Assembly: GCF_016899725.1 (NCBI RefSeq)
Contig: NZ_JACLYU010000006.1
Span: forward strand, 1-64,000
Direction of reading: 5' to 3'
Source of the DNA: Bifidobacterium pullorum subsp. saeculare
Lineage (GTDB): Bacteria; Actinomycetota; Actinomycetes; Actinomycetales; Bifidobacteriaceae
DNA length: 64,000 nt
This document shows positions 26,301-34,596 of the stretch, one piece after another. The position numbers and the translations under genes were made by a program. Numbering within the stretch: position 1 is the stretch's first letter; every line of letters starts with the position of its first letter. The notes beneath the pieces are model-generated. The model saw nothing but the letters and a program-made list of their open reading frames with translations. It ran no database searches and was not told where the DNA came from.

Positions 26301-29300
26301 TCTTATCGATCAGCCGGTCGAGCAGTCCCTGCACCAGGCCGGAGCCGGATGCGGAGGTGTCGACGCCGGCCACGGAACCGGAGGTCAGCGAGCCGGCGAA
26401 GCCGCCGATCGCATTGAGGCCGTCCACGGAGCGCAGGTTGGTCGCATTCACGCCGGTGGGCTTATCGCTACCGACGGTCTCGTCGCCCCAGAGCTGGGCG
26501 CCGATGCCGCGGCCCACGAAGCCGCCGGCATAGCCGACAGGGACCGACTTGCCGGACGCCATGGGATCGCCGGTGGCGGTGACGCGGAGGCCATGCCGAT
26601 ATCCGGCGACCGACGAGGACTTGACCACGGGGACAAAGATCTGCGGCGTAGCCAGCAGACCGTCCAGGTCCAGGTTGGTGTTGCCACCGAACAGTCCCAC
26701 GGTGCCGATCGATGCCAGGGTTCCCGGCTCCATCCGCCCGGCGAAGCCACCGGCCGACTGCATGGCGGTCACGGTCTTCGTCTTCTCCGCCTGGGCGTTG
26801 GTGACAGTTCCGGCCTGCATCAGGCCGACGTAGCCACCCGCGTTGCCGCCGCGGGACAGGTTGGTCTTCTGCTCGTACTCAGTGCGGCCTGCGGCCACAT
26901 CGTAGCCGTAGTCGATCGAGCTCAGCATCGTCTGGAATGCCTCGTCATTGGTGTACTCGCCCTTGGCGGCGAGGATCGCACCGTAGCCGCCGTACTGGCC
27001 GGAGACCTTCACCCAGGAGTTCCATTCGTCCCGGGTGAGGCCATCCAGCGAGCCGACCGTACGGGTGTTCTCCTCCGTCGGGTAGACGGCCTGCAGGGCG
27101 CTGAGCACATTGCCTGCCGTGATGAGGCCGCCCAGCAGGGACAGGCTGCCGCCGCTCGCGGTGTCGGCGCTTTCCATGAGGCCGGTGAAGCCGCCGGCGA
27201 TCTCCTGGCCGTAGACGGTGCGGAGATGCAGGACCTGGGCCATGCGCTGCGGGCCGGTGTATGCGCCGTACTGGTCGTTCTCCTGCTTCCACGACCGCGT
27301 GTTCATGCCCCAGATCTGGCCGCCCTCGTTGTGGCCGACATACCCGCCGGCCATGCCGCGCTGGGCGTCGGCGGTGGAAGCGGCCTGGGCACGCACGATG
27401 CCGGCGCACGGCACGCTGACCGTTTCACTGTTGCGCACAGTCGGCACGAAGCTCTGCACCAGGGAGAGCAGGCTGTCGATGTTGATGAGCTTCTTGAGCA
27501 CGCCGCTTTCGCCGGCCACGCTGGCCACGTCGCCGGGCTCCAGCTCGCCGGCATAGCCGCCGGCCGCGACCTGACCAATCACGTGGGTGAAGTGGTAGGC
27601 GTTGGAGTCCTGGATATGACCGCCGGAGAGGAGTCCGACGAAGCCGCCGGCATCGCCGATCGCCGCGTTGTCGCTGTCCGTGCCGCTGGCCAGCACCGCA
27701 TAGCCCGCCGCATTGCCGGTCACGTCCGAATGCTCGACGGTGGAGACCACGACGTTCAGCACGCTGAGCAGGTCGGTGAGGTTGATTTCCTCACCGAGGA
27801 TGCCCAGGCCATCGCCCACGGACGCCGCCGAGGCGACGTCAAGGTGCCCGGCGAAGCCGCCCGCGGCACGCGAGGCGGTCACCGCGTAGGAGCTCTTCTC
27901 CTTGCCGAAATACGAGGTCGCCTTTGCACCGGTCGGATTCTTCGGATCCGTGACGGTGGTATGGCGCAGATGGTCGATCCGGCAGTTCGAGATCTGGACG
28001 CCGGCGCCGTAGCCGAGGAAGCCGCCGGCCGAACCGGCATGCGAGTCCTTGGTGCGCTTCGTCGTATCGACGGTGGCGGACACCACCAGACCGCGCTGGG
28101 AGGAACGGACCTCGGCGCCGCTGACGCTCGGGACGTACGCCTGGACCAGGCTCACCAGACCGGTGACATTGATGTTCAGGCCAAGGTCGCCCAGCACCGA
28201 GATGCCCTTCCCGGCGTCGGCCAGGGCGCCGGAATGCATGGTGCCGGCGAAGCCGCCCGCATACGACGTGCCGGTGACAGTGTCGATGCCGGTCACGGCC
28301 TCATGGCGGGTCGCGGTGCTGGTGCCGCCGGCGGACGTGTAGGAGGCGTCGCCGAACGTCACGGTGCCGCTGGCGAGCTCACCCGCCCAGCCGCCGGCCG
28401 TGTCCGCGGTGACGGCCCCCTTGAGGCCGCCGTCCTTGTCCGTGCCGTCGTCGTCCAGGAAGGCGACGTCCGCGTTCCTGTAGGACGGCAGCAGATAGGT
28501 GACGGCGCCAAGCAGACCGTCGATGGAGACGGGCCCCTGGTCCTTCTGCAGCAGTTCCTTGATGTCGGCCTTGCTACCGACGTCCGCCAGTCCCGCCGTG
28601 GAGGATTCGCCGACGAAGCCGCCGGCCTTGCCGTCTTCCGTATTCGCGCTGACCGTGAGCAGGTTGGTCACGTGCGCGTTCGAGATCTTGGCGGCGCCGC
28701 CGAGAGCGATGAAGCCGCCGGCCCGGTGCGCATGCGTGTCGGTCTTGTCGCCCTTCGCGGTGACCTTGAGACCATGGGAGGCGGTTCCGCTCACCGTGGC
28801 GACGTCGATCGTGGTCAACGTGGCCTCGCCAAGGGACAGAAGATTGTTCACCTTCACTACTCCAAGGCCGAGCAGGTCGAGGCCCTTGGTGCCGACGACT
28901 GCTCCGGTGTCGGTGGTGCCGACGAAGCCGCCCGCATAGTTGCTTGCGGTCACGGCCCCAAGATTGCTGACGGTGACGTTCTGGGTCTTGGCGCCGATGG
29001 CGAGTCCAACCGCGCCGCCCGCCAGGTCACCCTCGGCGGTGATGGTCGCACCGGAATCAACGCCCGTCACCGTGGCACCGGCAAGCGTAGGAGACAGCAG
29101 CTGGTCAAGACCGACCACGCCGTCCAGCAGACCGCCGCCGTTGGCGACTTGCAGCATGCCGACCAGACCACCGGCGTGGTCCGTGGTCGTCTGTACCGAG
29201 GACAGTCCGGTGACGGACACGTTCTGATCCGTGGGGGTCAGGTCGGCCTGCAGCTGCAGACGCGCGACAAGCGTTGCCGGCACCTTCGTGTTCCAGTAAC

Positions 29301-32142
29301 GATCCCCCTGCTGGTCGTCCTTGCCAGGAGCAACGGCGAGGGTGTTCGCGATAAGCGTGCCCTTGCCCTGGCCGAGCAGACCGCCGGCGTTGGATTTGCC
29401 GGACGTCACCTTCAGGTTCCCTGCCTGCACCTGGGTGCCAAGCATCACGGTCTCCCTGACACCGGCCAGGGACAGCAGCGGGTCGCGGTTCCCCTGATCC
29501 GGACCACTCAGGATGTCGTTAAGCAGGTTGTTGAGTCCGCCGAGCAGCGATCCTGATCCGTCGGATGGGTCGCGGTCGCTCTTGCCGAGGTCCATAGCCC
29601 ATCCCAGGGACGCCACTCCGGCGAATCCACCGGCGTTGTCGCCGCCTGAGGCGATGGATGCGTTGCCTGTGACGGTGACCGTGTCGTTGACCATATATGC
29701 CTGAGCCAGGCCTCCGGCGAAACCACCGGCGTTGTATTCCGCGGTGCTTACCGTCAGGGCTCCCACATTAACCTTAGAGTCATAGATAATGCTCTGTGTC
29801 GCGTAGGACATGAGGCCAAGATCGACGATCTTATCCAGGTTGAGCGTGCCTTGCACGATGCCGTCGCGCACCACGCCGGCAAAACCACCGGCATATTTTT
29901 CGGCCTTCACCGTCACGGAGTCACCCGTGACCGAGGAACCGCTGACGGCGGTGGCGACGAGTGCTCCCGCGAAGCCACCGGCGTATTGTCCGCTCTCGTT
30001 GCCGATGACCGTATTCGCATTGAGCTTCACGGAGGAGTTGGTGATGACGGGGGCCTTGTACCCGATGGGGAACAGCTGCGAGACCTTGATGAGATTGTGG
30101 TCCAGCAGAATCGTGACCAGGTCACCGAGCCCTAGCCCGGGAATGATGTTCAGCAACTCCGAGATGATTTCGGCGATATCCGTAAGGCCTTTGCTGGTAG
30201 GATCGTATTGCACGACGCCGCTGGTGTAACCGACGAATCCGCCGGTCATATTGCCTTTCGCATGATCGATTGCCGCGCCATCGACCTCGATGCCCGAAAT
30301 GGTGACGTCACCGACGATACGTCCTGCGAACGAACCCGTCGCAAGCGTGGAGGGGTCATTGTTCTGCAGCGTCAGAAGATCCGTCAGCAGCTGACTGATA
30401 TCCAGCTTGATGCCCAGAAAACCCAGAATGAAGTCAAGCACCTCTCCCAGGGCACCACTCACCAACGCCGTAAGATCGGTGATAAGGCTCTCGTCCTTTT
30501 TGATTCCGGTCGAGGTGTTGCTCACCTGGACGTCGGACATCCGCAGGTTCTTGACCGCAGCCGGCGTGGTGGGCTGGCCCATGTCATTGCGTTGGCTGGT
30601 CACCGTCGCGAAGAATCCGACGCCGGAACGTTGCCGGACGTCCAGCTGGCCTTTCTGGTTGACGCGGACATGGGAGATGGTCGGCTTCGCCGTGGCGGTG
30701 AGCGTACCGTTGGCGTCCCAGAGCGTGCTTGTACCTTCGGCCTTCGCACCGATCATGGTGCCCGAGAACATGAGCGGCGTCCAATCCTTGCCGTTCAGGT
30801 CAATGTCGCGGAAAATGATGTAGTTTGCCGTGGTGGAATATGTTGGAAGGTTGTCCAAATCGACTGTCTTATCAATCTGGCCGTCCTGACCGCTGCCATA
30901 CAACCGCCATCTTCTAGGAAAGTCTCCTTGCTGTTTGATCTCTCCTTTCAGAGACTCATCCGGCTTCAAATCCGCATCTCCGGCATACTCGAGCTTGACA
31001 GAATCATCATGGTCCTGCCAATGGCCGCTCCAGGTCTGTTGGACTGCCCATAGCTTGCCGATGACCTTCTTATCCGTGCCAATCGCGCGCAGCTGCTGCT
31101 CGTTGCCGATGAGGATATACGTCTTGCCGTCGATCTCCTTGGTGACCTGGCCGACGTAGTCGCGGCCGTCAAGGCCCTGCGGGTCCGTGGCGGCCTGGGT
31201 CTGCGGCTCGGCGGCGGCCTGGTCCTCGGCTTTGGCGTCGTTGCCGGACGCCGAAGACTTGTCGCCGTTGATCTGGCCGGCGATGCCCTGCGGGGTGTCG
31301 GCGGAGAAGTCGGCGGCAAGCACCACGTGGGCGGCGGAGCCGTAGGTGACGGTCTTGCCGTTCGCGTCGAGCACCACCGTGCCCATGCCGAAGGTGGCGG
31401 CGGAGGCGTCCTGGCTCATCACCGGCTGTTCGGCGGCATCGGCGCGCCCCAGCATCGCCAGCTGATACGGATTGTGGATGGTGAGGGTGCCGGTGGCGGC
31501 GTCGTACAGCGGCGCGCTGGACATGCCCTCGAAGCGCCCGGAGAATCCGGCGGGAAGCTGCCAGCCGTCGCCGGACAGCTCGATGTCACACGTCAGGCGG
31601 TAGGTGGCGTTCGCCGCGTAGGTCAGCGGCGTCCCCTTGTCATCGGTCACGGTGGCGCCGGTGCCGAAGGTGTCGGCCTTCGCGTCCGCATTGGTGACGG
31701 GCATGCCGGTGCCGACGGCCTGCAGCTGGCGCAGGTTCGAGACCAGGATCACGTCGCCGTCGATCACGCCTTCGGCGGACGACCGCTGCACCAGCGCGGA
31801 AGCGGACACCACGGGAGCGTTGGAGGAGGCGGCCGCCCCCTGCGTGATCACCGTGCCGGCCGACGTCGCCGCAGAAGCCGCGGTCGCCGAAGGCACCAGC
31901 ATCGCGATGGCAGCCACGCTCGCCACGGCGGAGCGGAAGGCGTAGGTCCGGCGGCTGGCGCCGCCGGCACCGTACTGGGTGGGTGCGGCGGAGGCATGCC
32001 GCGCATGGGCATGCCCGCGCATACGGGAGGCGAAGGCGCCGCGCATCATGCGGCTTCCTTCCCCGAACATCGATTGGAACACGTTACGGCCGCGGCCATG
32101 GCGCGGGCTGTTCCCGTCGAGTCCAGTCATCGTTGGTCTCAT
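23311..32142 (-). CDS. Giant GLUG-repeat surface protein
   Basis: A ~2,940-residue secreted protein. The N-terminus has a long basic region and a hydrophobic signal core ending VPSATAASA near residue 80. Residues ~110-300 resemble the opening of GLUG-type proteins. The bulk (~300-2500) is built of about 30 blocks marked by AGGFAG/AGGFVG variants, the GLUG motif, each ~65-75 residues and probably a beta-solenoid stalk. Near residue 2600 a CnaB-like module begins LTVQKVWVDDDDAKGLRPES. The C-terminus ends SKPAA with no LPXTG motif, membrane span or charged tail, so anchoring is unclear and the 3' end may be lost. The start is ambiguous (32142 or 32130). A C10 run (G10 on the coding strand) lies ~200 bp upstream. 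Confidence 0.85.
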   Translation of the reverse strand: MRPTMTGLDGNSPRHGRGRNVFQSMFGEGSRMMRGAFASRMRGHAHARHASAAPTQYGAGGASRRTYAFRSAVASVAAIAMLVPSATAASAATSAGTVITQGAAASSNAPVVSASALVQRSSAEGVIDGDVILVSNLRQLQAVGTGMPVTNADAKADTFGTGATVTDDKGTPLTYAANATYRLTCDIELSGDGWQLPAGFSGRFEGMSSAPLYDAATGTLTIHNPYQLAMLGRADAAEQPVMSQDASAATFGMGTVVLDANGKTVTYGSAAHVVLAADFSADTPQGIAGQINGDKSSASGNDAKAEDQAAAEPQTQAATDPQGLDGRDYVGQVTKEIDGKTYILIGNEQQLRAIGTDKKVIGKLWAVQQTWSGHWQDHDDSVKLEYAGDADLKPDESLKGEIKQQGDFPRRWRLYGSGQDGQIDKTVDLDNLPTYSTTANYIIFRDIDLNGKDWTPLMFSGTMIGAKAEGTSTLWDANGTLTATAKPTISHVRVNQKGQLDVRQRSGVGFFATVTSQRNDMGQPTTPAAVKNLRMSDVQVSNTSTGIKKDESLITDLTALVSGALGEVLDFILGFLGIKLDISQLLTDLLTLQNNDPSTLATGSFAGRIVGDVTISGIEVDGAAIDHAKGNMTGGFVGYTSGVVQYDPTSKGLTDIAEIISELLNIIPGLGLGDLVTILLDHNLIKVSQLFPIGYKAPVITNSSVKLNANTVIGNESGQYAGGFAGALVATAVSGSSVTGDSVTVKAEKYAGGFAGVVRDGIVQGTLNLDKIVDLGLMSYATQSIIYDSKVNVGALTVSTAEYNAGGFAGGLAQAYMVNDTVTVTGNASIASGGDNAGGFAGVASLGWAMDLGKSDRDPSDGSGSLLGGLNNLLNDILSGPDQGNRDPLLSLAGVRETVMLGTQVQAGNLKVTSGKSNAGGLLGQGKGTLIANTLAVAPGKDDQQGDRYWNTKVPATLVARLQLQADLTPTDQNVSVTGLSSVQTTTDHAGGLVGMLQVANGGGLLDGVVGLDQLLSPTLAGATVTGVDSGATITAEGDLAGGAVGLAIGAKTQNVTVSNLGAVTASNYAGGFVGTTDTGAVVGTKGLDLLGLGVVKVNNLLSLGEATLTTIDVATVSGTASHGLKVTAKGDKTDTHAHRAGGFIALGGAAKISNAHVTNLLTVSANTEDGKAGGFVGESSTAGLADVGSKADIKELLQKDQGPVSIDGLLGAVTYLLPSYRNADVAFLDDDGTDKDGGLKGAVTADTAGGWAGELASGTVTFGDASYTSAGGTSTATRHEAVTGIDTVTGTSYAGGFAGTMHSGALADAGKGISVLGDLGLNINVTGLVSLVQAYVPSVSGAEVRSSQRGLVVSATVDTTKRTKDSHAGSAGGFLGYGAGVQISNCRIDHLRHTTVTDPKNPTGAKATSYFGKEKSSYAVTASRAAGGFAGHLDVASAASVGDGLGILGEEINLTDLLSVLNVVVSTVEHSDVTGNAAGYAVLASGTDSDNAAIGDAGGFVGLLSGGHIQDSNAYHFTHVIGQVAAGGYAGELEPGDVASVAGESGVLKKLINIDSLLSLVQSFVPTVRNSETVSVPCAGIVRAQAASTADAQRGMAGGYVGHNEGGQIWGMNTRSWKQENDQYGAYTGPQRMAQVLHLRTVYGQEIAGGFTGLMESADTASGGSLSLLGGLITAGNVLSALQAVYPTEENTRTVGSLDGLTRDEWNSWVKVSGQYGGYGAILAAKGEYTNDEAFQTMLSSIDYGYDVAAGRTEYEQKTNLSRGGNAGGYVGLMQAGTVTNAQAEKTKTVTAMQSAGGFAGRMEPGTLASIGTVGLFGGNTNLDLDGLLATPQIFVPVVKSSSVAGYRHGLRVTATGDPMASGKSVPVGYAGGFVGRGIGAQLWGDETVGSDKPTGVNATNLRSVDGLNAIGGFAGSLTSGSVAGVDTSASGSGLVQGLLDRLIDKKNYTQLLKVLEVTRTDIKNASVSAVDGETSAADAAWGFTVGSTHGSGAEAKYPRLAGGFAGELKSALIGDKNGTAGATVIGLRGVEGDAAAGGFVGNATVASVADIVSGDNTSTAATHILQGLLNLGSASVLEAFRTYVYHANVTGVADGLTVVARGKTDKTIGAAGGFAGIVKNGSIANSTVTALSRVIGESKAGGFAGDLAKGGTVDLGANVGGDGSDDGLLGLNAGVLDIWGSHVDASMVTGIAAGYTVEAQGAPRTGADTSVTNTEEATVDAGGFAGLADLSRINGSTVANLKQVTSTQVAGGFVGRTTQAYLASVGVDTNLVDPVLEVVEALAKGLLGKGGNLVHLQIPGLLELKVLHDGNVASVNLLGLLITVQLSEDKKVAHVGIGDSSFDLKIDGDGNVLKGQDDTIAINLIKANRTAIDHSSVNGIVQGYDVFGGGADQDSEGTDKYGIAGGFVGYNREGLLTNDRMLYADTIKGTPSEEQTSGKGTHGNVGPFTGRTDYDSTYAGLDIDSIESENNSYAIYRSLEPGEDAGQMMVEIDGQTPIASGVSDGGLVRFDVEHRKEIKEPQDLEDAVIKEDADEEPLNAYVDSAEMQLMLNTPTFPNSGGQTPEPGDGQDPCGAEGCANVNLTVQKVWVDDDDAKGLRPESISYNVFMRYVDAAGATRYVTAYDKSTGEPTTSVPGNPEPLDQQYELKADAAESEWTKNTWTGTVKLPVGFWDKGDRDDPQDDVFRYYTYSAEEQAVNGYESSATASENNTVFQFTNKLRGEFVGNSLHKWHYVHVADSDKNDFAKNHQSLMETLKGLENRTSYPEKDATYYGKTDLRYEFRFSMPENVDPSNAKIVLEYGGQQLPKAGSDEKLKVVPLGNGFYQTNLVIKGYPNEKKDEKNHWFNAKLDVTLKVQNAQTNEVYYTVRSGSKSVLSTIGLITTARQSHPEDQKIAADASYVEGLEAWYKEGMRDPYTAIPNGNWKDEENLAGAIPSKPAA

Positions 32143-32302
32143 CTCCATTGTTTTCCACTGTTCCAGCGGCCGCACTCGGCCGAGGTCGTTTCTCTCTTTG
32201 CGATACCGCGCCCTGGGCGTTCCACCCTCATCGAGAACCCCGTCCTACCGGGCGGGCTTCCGCTCCGCGGACAGCCATCCGGCTGCCGGGCATCTGCCTG
32301 AA

Positions 32303-32327
32303 TTGACATATGGCGCGGCATTGTCAA
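32303..32327. promoter_or_regulatory. TTGACA/TGTCAA inverted repeat upstream of the giant surface gene
   Basis: TTGACA (32303-32308) and TGTCAA (32322-32327) are inverted around a 13-bp core that also has ATG/CAT symmetry. On the coding strand the second arm reads TTGACA and could be a -35, with no convincing -10 found. It could equally be an operator. Confidence 0.45.
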
Positions 32328-32345
32328 ATATGGCTCAACAATAGA

Positions 32346-32355
32346 CCCCCCCCCC
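32346..32355. repeat. C10 homopolymer upstream of the giant surface gene
   Basis: Ten consecutive C on the plus strand (G10 on the gene strand), 18 bp upstream of the TTGACA arm at 32322-32327 and ~204 bp from the start. Tracts of this length slip readily and are used for phase variation of surface genes in other bacteria. Confidence 0.8.
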
Positions 32356-32636
32356 GTACCTTTGTTCCGATGCTTCCCATCCTTTGGAACGGCACGGCCG
32401 CAGCAGCATCCCGGGCAAAACCCCAACGGGGGGAAGCGCTCACAGATTCCATGGCCCCTGCCTTCCCCGCGACACGCCGGAGTCCACGGCAACCTCGCCG
32501 TGGTGCGGTCCGGAGCAACAGCAAACGGGCTCTTCGCATTGTCATGTGTGTGCGTTGTCGCCGGGGTGTTGTCGCCGAGGGTGTGAAGGCGTTTCCGATG
32601 CGCGCCCACCGCACCGTCGCACCGGCATCACACGCA

Positions 32637-32837
32637 TACGGCGAACCGTACGCTGAGCGTTCGTAAGCGTACGGTTTGCCGCAGTCCCACGGCGCCTGTG
32701 CGGCGAATCGTACGCTTGCGCGCCGTCACAGTACGGTTCGCCGCATGGCCTTCGTGTCAGTGCGGAGAACCGTACTGTAAGCGTTCGTAAGCGTACGGTT
32801 TGCCGCATGGGGTTCGTCTCACTGCGGCGAACCGTAT
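32637..32837. repeat. Left 62-bp-period hairpin array
   Basis: The 15-bp core GTACGGTTTGCCGCA and its reverse complement alternate at an exact 62-bp period. Reverse copies are at 32637-32651, 32699-32713, 32761-32775 and 32823-32837. Forward copies are at 32669-32683, 32731-32745 and 32793-32807. Each reverse copy, a 17-bp spacer and a forward copy make a 47-bp hairpin, and hairpins are separated by 15-bp variable spacers. Core copies differ by at most two bases. No gene is present in 32143-33505. Confidence 0.9.
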
Positions 32838-32890
32838 TGTGACGGTCGTGGTGAACGCTGTTCCGTGTCCGCTGAAGTGCATGGCCTTCG

Positions 32891-33192
32891 TATCTCGGTT
32901 CGTTGGGGTTTGTGGGACATCGTATCTGCGTTCGTTGGGTCCTCCGGTGAGGTGTATCTCGGTTCGTTGGGGCGGATTCAGGCCTTTGCGGAGGTCTATC
33001 TGTGTTCGTTGGGTCCTCTCCGAGGCGATATCCCACCTAGGGAAGTCCCCAAAACGGCGGAATTCCAAGGTTCGGGTTCCGTGGTGTCTCTGGCCGGAGG
33101 ACCCAACGAACGCCGATAGACTTCTGCAACACGGAAAATCCGCCCCAACGAACCGAGATACCCCGGCCGAGACGCCCCACTGAACCGAGATA
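32891..33192. repeat. Mirror-symmetric cluster of an 18-bp repeat
   Basis: TATCTCGGTTCGTTGGGG and close variants occur forward at 32891, 32923, 32955 and 32997 and inverted at 33101, 33143 and 33175. The last three forward and the three inverted copies are exactly symmetric about position 33057.5, with spacings 32 and 42 bp on one side and 42 and 32 on the other. The central 86 bp has no open gene. The cluster lies between the two 62-bp arrays. Confidence 0.88.
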
Positions 33193-33204
33193 CCCCGGCC
33201 GAGA

Positions 33205-33343
33205 CGACGGTTCGCCGCACCGGCACCACACCCATGTGGAAAACCGTACGCTGAGCGGGCGTGAGCGTACGGTTCGCCGCACCGGCACCACACCCATGCG
33301 ACAAACCGTACGCTGACGGCGCGCAAGAGTACGGTTTGCCGCA
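33205..33343. repeat. Right 62-bp-period hairpin array
   Basis: Second array of the same 15-bp core at the same exact 62-bp period. Forward copies are at 33205-33219, 33267-33281 and 33329-33343; reverse copies at 33235-33249 and 33297-33311. The 15-bp spacers at 33220 and 33282 are identical (CCGGCACCACACCCA) and nearly match the one before the first left-array copy. The array decays into GC-rich sequence towards leuB. Confidence 0.9.
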
Positions 33344-33505
33344 CGGGCAGCCCGCACGGGCAGCCGCACGGGCACCGCACCCTTGCGGCAAACGCAACGG
33401 CCGGGGCGGCCGGCCATTCGCCAGACGCCCCGGCCGAAAACCGGGACCCGCAAGACCCGCGGCCCCGCAAGCCCTTCGGACCCGCAAGCCCCGCGGCCCC
33501 CGCGG

Positions 33506-34537
33506 TCACATACGGGCGAGGATGTCGCGGCCCACCTCTTCGGTGGTGCGCGCGGTGGAGCCAAGCTCGGCGATATCCGCCTCGACGGCGCGGTGGATCC
33601 GCTGCGCCGCCTCGTCGAAACCGAGATGCTCCAGCAGCATCGCGGCGGAGAGGATCGCGGCGGTCGGGTTGGCCTTGTGCTGGCCGGCGATGTCCGGCGC
33701 GGAGCCGTGGATCGGCTCGAACATGGACGGGAACTCGTCGGTGGCGTTGATGCAGCCGGAGGCGGAGTAGCCCACGCCGCCGACCACCGCGCCGGCCTCG
33801 TCGGTGAGGATGTCGCCGAAGAGGTTGTCGGTCAGGATCACGTCGAAGCGGCCCGGGTCGGAGACCAGGTAGATCGTGGCCGCGTCGATGTGGCAGTAGT
33901 CGTGGCTGACCTCAGGGAACTCGGCGCCCACCTTGTCCACCAGGCGCTGCCACATGTCGCCGGCGTTGACGAGCACGTTCTTCTTATGCACCAGGGTGAC
34001 GTGCTTGCGGCGCTTCATCGCCAGCTGGAAGGCGTAGCGCACCACGCGCTCGGCGCCGTAGGCGGTGTTGATGGACACCTCGGTGGCCACCTCCTGCGGC
34101 GTGCCGCGGCGCACGGCGCCGCCGGCGCCGCAGTACAGGCCCTCGGTGCCCTCGCGCACCACCACGAAGTCGATCTCGCCCGGGTTCGCCAACGGCGAGG
34201 TGACGCCGCGGTACAGCTTGCTCGGGCGCAGGTTGATGTACTGGTCGAAGTCGAAGCGCAGCTTCAGGAGCAGGCCGCGCTCGAGGATGCCGGCCTTGAT
34301 GCGCGGATCGCCCACAGCGCCGAGCAGGATCGCGTCGTTCGCCCTGATGCGCGCCTCCTCGTCCTCGGGCAGAATCGCGCCGTCGCGCAGGTAGCGTTCG
34401 GCGCCCAGGTCGAAGTGTTCGTACTCGAACTCGGCCACGCCTTGAGCGGCCTGTTCCAGGGCCTTCTGTGCCCAGGGGGTGACTTCCTTGCCAATGCCGT
34501 CGCCGGGGATGACGGCGATCTTGTATGTCTTAGCCAT
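33506..34537 (-). CDS. leuB: 3-isopropylmalate dehydrogenase
   Basis: A 343-residue NAD-dependent beta-decarboxylating dehydrogenase for leucine synthesis, converting 3-isopropylmalate to 2-oxoisocaproate. Visible landmarks are [10 protein letters not shown] at residues 8-17, the substrate arginines in [16 protein letters not shown], the catalytic lysine in [13 protein letters not shown], and the metal-binding aspartates in [19 protein letters not shown], followed by [13 protein letters not shown] for the cofactor. Length is normal for the actinobacterial type. The ATG at 34537 lies 7 nt after TAGGTT and has no clear ribosome site. It is transcribed on its own. Confidence 0.95.
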   Translation of the reverse strand: MAKTYKIAVIPGDGIGKEVTPWAQKALEQAAQGVAEFEYEHFDLGAERYLRDGAILPEDEEARIRANDAILLGAVGDPRIKAGILERGLLLKLRFDFDQYINLRPSKLYRGVTSPLANPGEIDFVVVREGTEGLYCGAGGAVRRGTPQEVATEVSINTAYGAERVVRYAFQLAMKRRKHVTLVHKKNVLVNAGDMWQRLVDKVGAEFPEVSHDYCHIDAATIYLVSDPGRFDVILTDNLFGDILTDEAGAVVGGVGYSASGCINATDEFPSMFEPIHGSAPDIAGQHKANPTAAILSAAMLLEHLGFDEAAQRIHRAVEADIAELGSTARTTEEVGRDILARM

Positions 34538-34544
34538 GCTGGCC

Positions 34545-34550
34545 AACCTA
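34545..34550 (-). promoter_or_regulatory. -10-like hexamer of leuB
   Basis: TAGGTT on the minus strand ends exactly 7 nt before the leuB ATG; no clear -35 is visible. Confidence 0.4.
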
Positions 34551-34596
34551 CCCGCGGCCCGCCGCCGGCGGAGCGCGCCGGCTCAGTTGGTGGACA

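Noticed and set aside
23605..29556. 1,983-residue plus-strand frame opposite the giant surface gene
   Set aside because: It is a mirror of the repeat protein with no signal peptide or domains; the GLUG motifs lie on the minus strand.
32637..33343. CRISPR array
   Set aside because: Repeat orientation alternates, the repeat is a 47-bp hairpin with 15-bp spacers, one spacer recurs, and no cas gene is present.
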